The position numbers and the translations under genes were made by a program. A stretch of 36,096 nt of DNA, taken from Clostridia bacterium. Lineage in GTDB: Bacteria; Bacillota; Clostridia; Peptostreptococcales; Anaerovoracaceae. The notes beneath the pieces were generated by a model, which ran no database searches, was not told where the DNA came from, and saw only the letters and a program-made list of their open reading frames with translations. The stretch spans positions 1 through 36,096 of the forward strand of contig JAKSSR010000008.1 of assembly GCA_024402995.1 (NCBI GenBank), read 5' to 3'. Below are positions 31,056 through 36,096 of the stretch, piece by piece (position 1 is the first letter of the stretch; every line of letters begins with the position of its first letter).

Positions 31056-34000
31056 ATGCCCCAACCTGTAAAAATAGGCAAGAAAGAGCGCATGAGCTTC
31101 TCGAAGATCGAGACCGTACTGCCCATGCCCAATCTCATAGACATTCAGAAGGCTTCTTATGACTGGTTCATTAAAGAAGGTCTGACTGAAGTTTTTGAGG
31201 ACATCTCTCCAATCAGAGACTATGCCGACAATTTAGCTCTTGAATTTATCGATCATTCCATTTCCGAGGAAACCAAGTATAGCCAGGAGGAGTGCAAGGA
31301 GCGCGACGCCACCTACGCAGCAGCCCTCAAGGTTAAGGTGCGCCTCATTAACCAGGAGACCGGTGACGTCAAGGAGCAGGAAGTTTTCATGGGAGACTTC
31401 CCCATTATGACCGAAAAGGGAACCTTCATCTACAACGGTGCGGAGCGTGTTGTCGTTACTCAGCTCGTCCGTTCCCCGGGACCCTATTATGACGTCAGTG
31501 TCGACAAGTCCAATAATAAGCTTTTCGCAACGACCATCATTCCCAACAGAGGCGCCTGGCTTGAATACGAAACCGATTCCACCGGTGTCATCTCCGTTCG
31601 TGTTGACCGTACCAGAAAGCAGGCAATAACTGCTCTGCTCAGAGCTCTGGCTTACAATTCCGTCAAGGAAAAGGTCGAAGTAGAAAAGAGAAAGAATCCC
31701 GCCATTACCGAAGACGAGATCCGCAAGAAGATCCGTCGTTACGGCGAATATAAGACGAATACCGCTTCCATTCTGCAGCAGGGTTCCGATGAAGAAATCT
31801 ACGAAATCTTCGGCAGACAGGACAGACTCGTCAAATCCATTGAGAAAGACTCGACCAAGAACTTCGACGAAGGCCTTAAGGAAATCTACAAGAAGCTGAG
31901 AATCGGCGAACCCGCCACCTTCGACAGCGCTTACGAACTCATTGAAGCACTTTTCTTCGATCCGAAGAGATATGACCTTGCAAAGGTCGGTCGTTATAAA
32001 TACAACAAGAAGCTCGGTCTCCGCGGACGTCTGTCCGGCTGCACCCTTATGGAAGACGTGGTTGATCCCGTCACCGGCGAGATCATCGCCGAAAAGGGTG
32101 AAACCGTTGACCGCGTAAGAGCAAAGGAAATCGAAAACCACGGTCCCGAATTTGTCTGGGTCGAATCCAAGCACGAAGCAGGCAAGGCCGTCAAGGTCAT
32201 CGGCAATAACTTTGTTGAACTGAACTTCGCTCTTGACAACTGCTATGGCGTAAAGGACTTTGATCACGAAGCTCACAAGCTTCCCAAGAGAGTCTTCTTC
32301 CCTGCTTTCAGAGCCGTTATGGATGATGCTCAGCAGTCCCATCCCGAAATCTTCACCAAGGCAAAGAGCAAGGCACAGAAGGATGAACAGCTTGACACTC
32401 TCGCTGCTTACCTGTACTCCAAGAAGAACGTTCTTTCTCCCAAGCACATCATCTTCGATGATATTATCGCATCCGTTTCCTACCTCTTCGGTCTTGAAGA
32501 CGGTATAGGCTCAACCGATGACATCGACCATCTTGGCAACAGAAGACTCAGAACCGTAGGCGAGCTGCTCCAGAACCAGTTCCGCATCGGTCTTGCAAGA
32601 ATGGAAAGAGTCGTCAAGGAAAGAATGACCATTCAGGATCTGGAAGCAACAACTCCTCAGAACCTGATCAACATCCGTCCCGTAACTGCTTCCATCAAGG
32701 AATTCTTCGGAAGTTCCCAGCTGTCCCAGTTCATGGACCAGACCAACCCCCTCTCAGAGCTTACTCATAAGAGAAGACTTTCCGCTCTGGGCCCCGGCGG
32801 TCTGTCCAGAGAACGTGCTGGATTTGAAGTTCGAGACGTTCACCACTCCCATTACGGCCGTATGTGCCCCATTGAGACTCCTGAAGGTCCGAACATCGGT
32901 CTTATCGGTTCTCTCACCACCTACGGTGTTATCAACGAATACGGCTTTATCGAAACTCCGTACAGAAAGGTTGATAAGAAGACCGGCATCGTAACCAAGG
33001 AGATCCAGTACCTGGCCGCTGACGAAGAGGAACCCCTCGTAGTCGCACAGGCAAACGAACCTCTCGATGCTGAAGGTCGCTTTGTCAATGCTAAGGTCCT
33101 CGCAAGAGGCTACCTGGGCGAAGTTGACCTCTATCCTCCCGAAGAGATCGACTGCATGGACGTTTCTCCCCGTCAGGTAGTATCCATTGCAACCGCAATG
33201 ATCCCCTTCCTGGAGAACGACGACGCTAACCGTGCCCTCATGGGTTCCAACATGCAGCGTCAGGCAGTTCCTCTCCTCGTTGCAGACGCTCCCATCGTTG
33301 CTACCGGCGTTGAATTCGCCGCAGCACATGACTCCGGTGTATGCGTACTCGCAAAGAATGCAGGTGTTGTAAGCTTCGTAGACGCAACCAGGATCGTCAT
33401 CGAAAGAGAAGACGGTACCGGCAGCGACGAATACAGCCTGCTCAAGTATAAGCGTTCCAACCAGGGCACCTGCATCAATCAGAAGCCCATCGTAAGCCAC
33501 GGCGAAAGAATCGAAGCCGGCGAAACCATTGCCGACGGTCCTTCCACCGACCAGGGCGAGATCGCTCTGGGCAGAAACCTTCTCATCGGCTTCATGACCT
33601 GGGAAGGCTACAACTACGAAGACGCTATCATCCTTAACGAAAGACTCCTCATGGACGATGTTCTCACATCCATCCACATTGAGGAATACGAATCCGAATC
33701 CAGAGATACCAAGCTCGGCGCAGAAGAGATCACCAGAGACATCCCCAACGTCGGTGAAGATGCTCTCAAGGATCTGGACGAAGAAGGCATCATCAGAGTC
33801 GGCGCAGAGGTCGATTCCGGTGACATTCTCGTCGGCAAGGTCACTCCTAAGGGAGAAACCGAACTCTCCGCAGAAGAAAAGCTGCTCCGCGCTATCTTCG
33901 GTGAAAAGGCAAGAGAAGTCCGTGATACCTCTCTGCGCGTTCCCCACGGTGAAACCGGTATCGTTGTCGACGTCAAGATCTTCTCAAGACAGAACAACGA

Positions 34001-34958
34001 CGAACTTCCCCCGGGAGTCAACAAGCTGGTCCGCTGCTACATCGCCACCAAGAGAAAGATCCAGGTGGGCGACAAGATGGCAGGCCGCCACGGCAACAAG
34101 GGTGTTATTTCCAGAGTTCTGCCCATGGAAGACATGCCCTTTACTGCAGACGGCACTCCGCTGCAGGTCATGCTTAACCCCCTCGGCGTTCCTTCCCGTA
34201 TGAATATCGGTCAGGTCCTTGAGGTCCACCTCGGTCTTGCCGCTAAGAAGAAGGGCTGGTACGTCTCCACACCTGTATTCGACGGCGCAAGCGAAAAGGA
34301 CGTCATCGGACTGCTGAAGGAATGCGGTTATCCCGAATCCGGCAAGCTCCGTATGCGTGACGGCCGTACCGGTGATTACTTCGATCACCCCGTAACCGTT
34401 GGCTACATGTACATGCTCAAGCTGCACCACCTCGTAGACGACAAGATCCACGCAAGAAGCACCGGCCCGTACTCACTGGTCACCCAGCAGCCTCTCGGCG
34501 GCAAGGCCCAGTTCGGCGGACAGCGTTTCGGTGAAATGGAAGTCTGGGCTCTGGAAGCCTACGGCGCAGCATATACACTCCAGGAAATCCTTACTGTCAA
34601 GTCCGATGACGTCGTCGGCCGTGTAAAGACCTACGAATCCATCGTTAAGGACGAAAACATTCCCGAACCGGGCATTCCCGAATCCTTCAAGGTCCTTATC
34701 AAGGAAATGCAGTCCCTGGGTCTGGATGTCAAGGTCCTCAACGAGCTGGACGAAGAAATCGAACTTAAGGACACCAGCGAACTCGACGGTGCCACCAACT
34801 TCTCCGCAATCGAATTCGAAGACGAGAAGAGACAGAACAGAAATGATGAATACTTAGCCGAAGGCGCAGGCTTTACCGAGCTTGACGAATACGGAGAGGC
34901 CGTTAAGGAAGCTGCTTTTGAAGCAGATATGAACCCCTCCATGGAGGATGAATATTAA
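31056..34958 (+). CDS. rpoB: RNA polymerase beta subunit
   Basis: The catalytic beta subunit. The rifampicin-binding cluster is intact and wild-type-like: residues 552-578 include D561, H571 and S576, equivalent to E. coli D516, H526 and S531, so sensitivity is predicted. The C-terminal half carries the invariant [13 protein letters not shown] and [21 protein letters not shown] segments. At 1300 aa it is about 100 residues longer than my recollection of B. subtilis RpoB; part of this is extra sequence in the N-terminal lobe region (about residues 370-470) and part is an acidic C-terminal tail. The SD is TAGGAGGG. rpoC starts 48 bases later. Confidence 0.97.
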   Translation: MPQPVKIGKKERMSFSKIETVLPMPNLIDIQKASYDWFIKEGLTEVFEDISPIRDYADNLALEFIDHSISEETKYSQEECKERDATYAAALKVKVRLINQETGDVKEQEVFMGDFPIMTEKGTFIYNGAERVVVTQLVRSPGPYYDVSVDKSNNKLFATTIIPNRGAWLEYETDSTGVISVRVDRTRKQAITALLRALAYNSVKEKVEVEKRKNPAITEDEIRKKIRRYGEYKTNTASILQQGSDEEIYEIFGRQDRLVKSIEKDSTKNFDEGLKEIYKKLRIGEPATFDSAYELIEALFFDPKRYDLAKVGRYKYNKKLGLRGRLSGCTLMEDVVDPVTGEIIAEKGETVDRVRAKEIENHGPEFVWVESKHEAGKAVKVIGNNFVELNFALDNCYGVKDFDHEAHKLPKRVFFPAFRAVMDDAQQSHPEIFTKAKSKAQKDEQLDTLAAYLYSKKNVLSPKHIIFDDIIASVSYLFGLEDGIGSTDDIDHLGNRRLRTVGELLQNQFRIGLARMERVVKERMTIQDLEATTPQNLINIRPVTASIKEFFGSSQLSQFMDQTNPLSELTHKRRLSALGPGGLSRERAGFEVRDVHHSHYGRMCPIETPEGPNIGLIGSLTTYGVINEYGFIETPYRKVDKKTGIVTKEIQYLAADEEEPLVVAQANEPLDAEGRFVNAKVLARGYLGEVDLYPPEEIDCMDVSPRQVVSIATAMIPFLENDDANRALMGSNMQRQAVPLLVADAPIVATGVEFAAAHDSGVCVLAKNAGVVSFVDATRIVIEREDGTGSDEYSLLKYKRSNQGTCINQKPIVSHGERIEAGETIADGPSTDQGEIALGRNLLIGFMTWEGYNYEDAIILNERLLMDDVLTSIHIEEYESESRDTKLGAEEITRDIPNVGEDALKDLDEEGIIRVGAEVDSGDILVGKVTPKGETELSAEEKLLRAIFGEKAREVRDTSLRVPHGETGIVVDVKIFSRQNNDELPPGVNKLVRCYIATKRKIQVGDKMAGRHGNKGVISRVLPMEDMPFTADGTPLQVMLNPLGVPSRMNIGQVLEVHLGLAAKKKGWYVSTPVFDGASEKDVIGLLKECGYPESGKLRMRDGRTGDYFDHPVTVGYMYMLKLHHLVDDKIHARSTGPYSLVTQQPLGGKAQFGGQRFGEMEVWALEAYGAAYTLQEILTVKSDDVVGRVKTYESIVKDENIPEPGIPESFKVLIKEMQSLGLDVKVLNELDEEIELKDTSELDGATNFSAIEFEDEKRQNRNDEYLAEGAGFTELDEYGEAVKEAAFEADMNPSMEDEY

Positions 34959-34982
34959 TCCCGGTCCGTTATCGTTTGGTAA

Positions 34983-36096
<1,114 letters not shown>

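Noticed and set aside
31233..32447. 404-codon open frame antisense to rpoB (and similar at 32754-33947)
   Set aside because: Antisense shadows of a strongly codon-biased gene; no SD, no recognisable family, and rpoB on the plus strand is certain.

Overview
The window is a stretch of a Bacillota chromosome, most likely a Clostridia-class anaerobe. The evidence is the gene order rpmG-secE-nusG-rplK-rplA-rplJ-rplL-rpoB-rpoC with an L10 leader, an RpoB closely resembling Firmicute RpoB, strong Shine-Dalgarno (SD) sites (AGGAGG type), TTG and GTG starts, a clostridial-type UPF0735/PheB ACT protein, and an SLH-domain surface protein. I cannot name a genus. No phage, insertion sequence, CRISPR array, rRNA or tRNA gene was found.

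Layout. (1) 1-1774: an aspartate/glutamate-type racemase and a P1 (DmpA-type) aminopeptidase. (2) 1775-2250: a non-coding gap with a terminator and a dense cluster of a 9-base DnaA-box-like word, TTTTCCACA, followed by a promoter. (3) 2251-4863: a MATE exporter coupled to an AlaX-type tRNA-editing protein. (4) 5144-10129: a complete branched-chain/neutral amino-acid ABC importer (binding lipoprotein, LivH, LivM, LivG, LivF). (5) 10203-12912, minus strand: an M42 aminopeptidase followed by a gamma-glutamyltransferase without a signal peptide. (6) 13106-21128: a translation and tRNA-modification block (prfA, a TsaC/Sua5-RpiB fusion, upp, tyrS, trmO), a large secreted beta-helix/SLH/transglutaminase-like protein and a flavin reductase-like protein. 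(7) 21284-27246: a self-contained aspartate-to-threonine operon (thrH, hom, aspartokinase, asd, thrC, ACT regulator) with ThrH in the place of a homoserine kinase. (8) 27551-36096: the ribosomal protein and RNA polymerase operon, running off the right edge inside rpoC.

How the genes fit together. Amino-acid acquisition and turnover dominate the left half: peptide cleavage by P1, M42 and GGT, uptake by the Liv importer, and racemisation. The middle is concerned with decoding fidelity: RF1, t6A synthesis (TsaC), t6A methylation (TrmO), TyrRS and a mischarged-tRNA editor. The right half makes threonine and the core transcription and translation machinery.

The most interesting points are the TTTTCCACA cluster at 1847-2131, the sua5-rpiB stop-loss fusion that keeps an intact internal SD and start codon, the use of ThrH inside an otherwise complete threonine operon together with a homoserine dehydrogenase that appears to have lost its ACT domain, and the unusual surface transglutaminase-like protein. 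All functional calls come from reading sequence and motifs; no database search was run.
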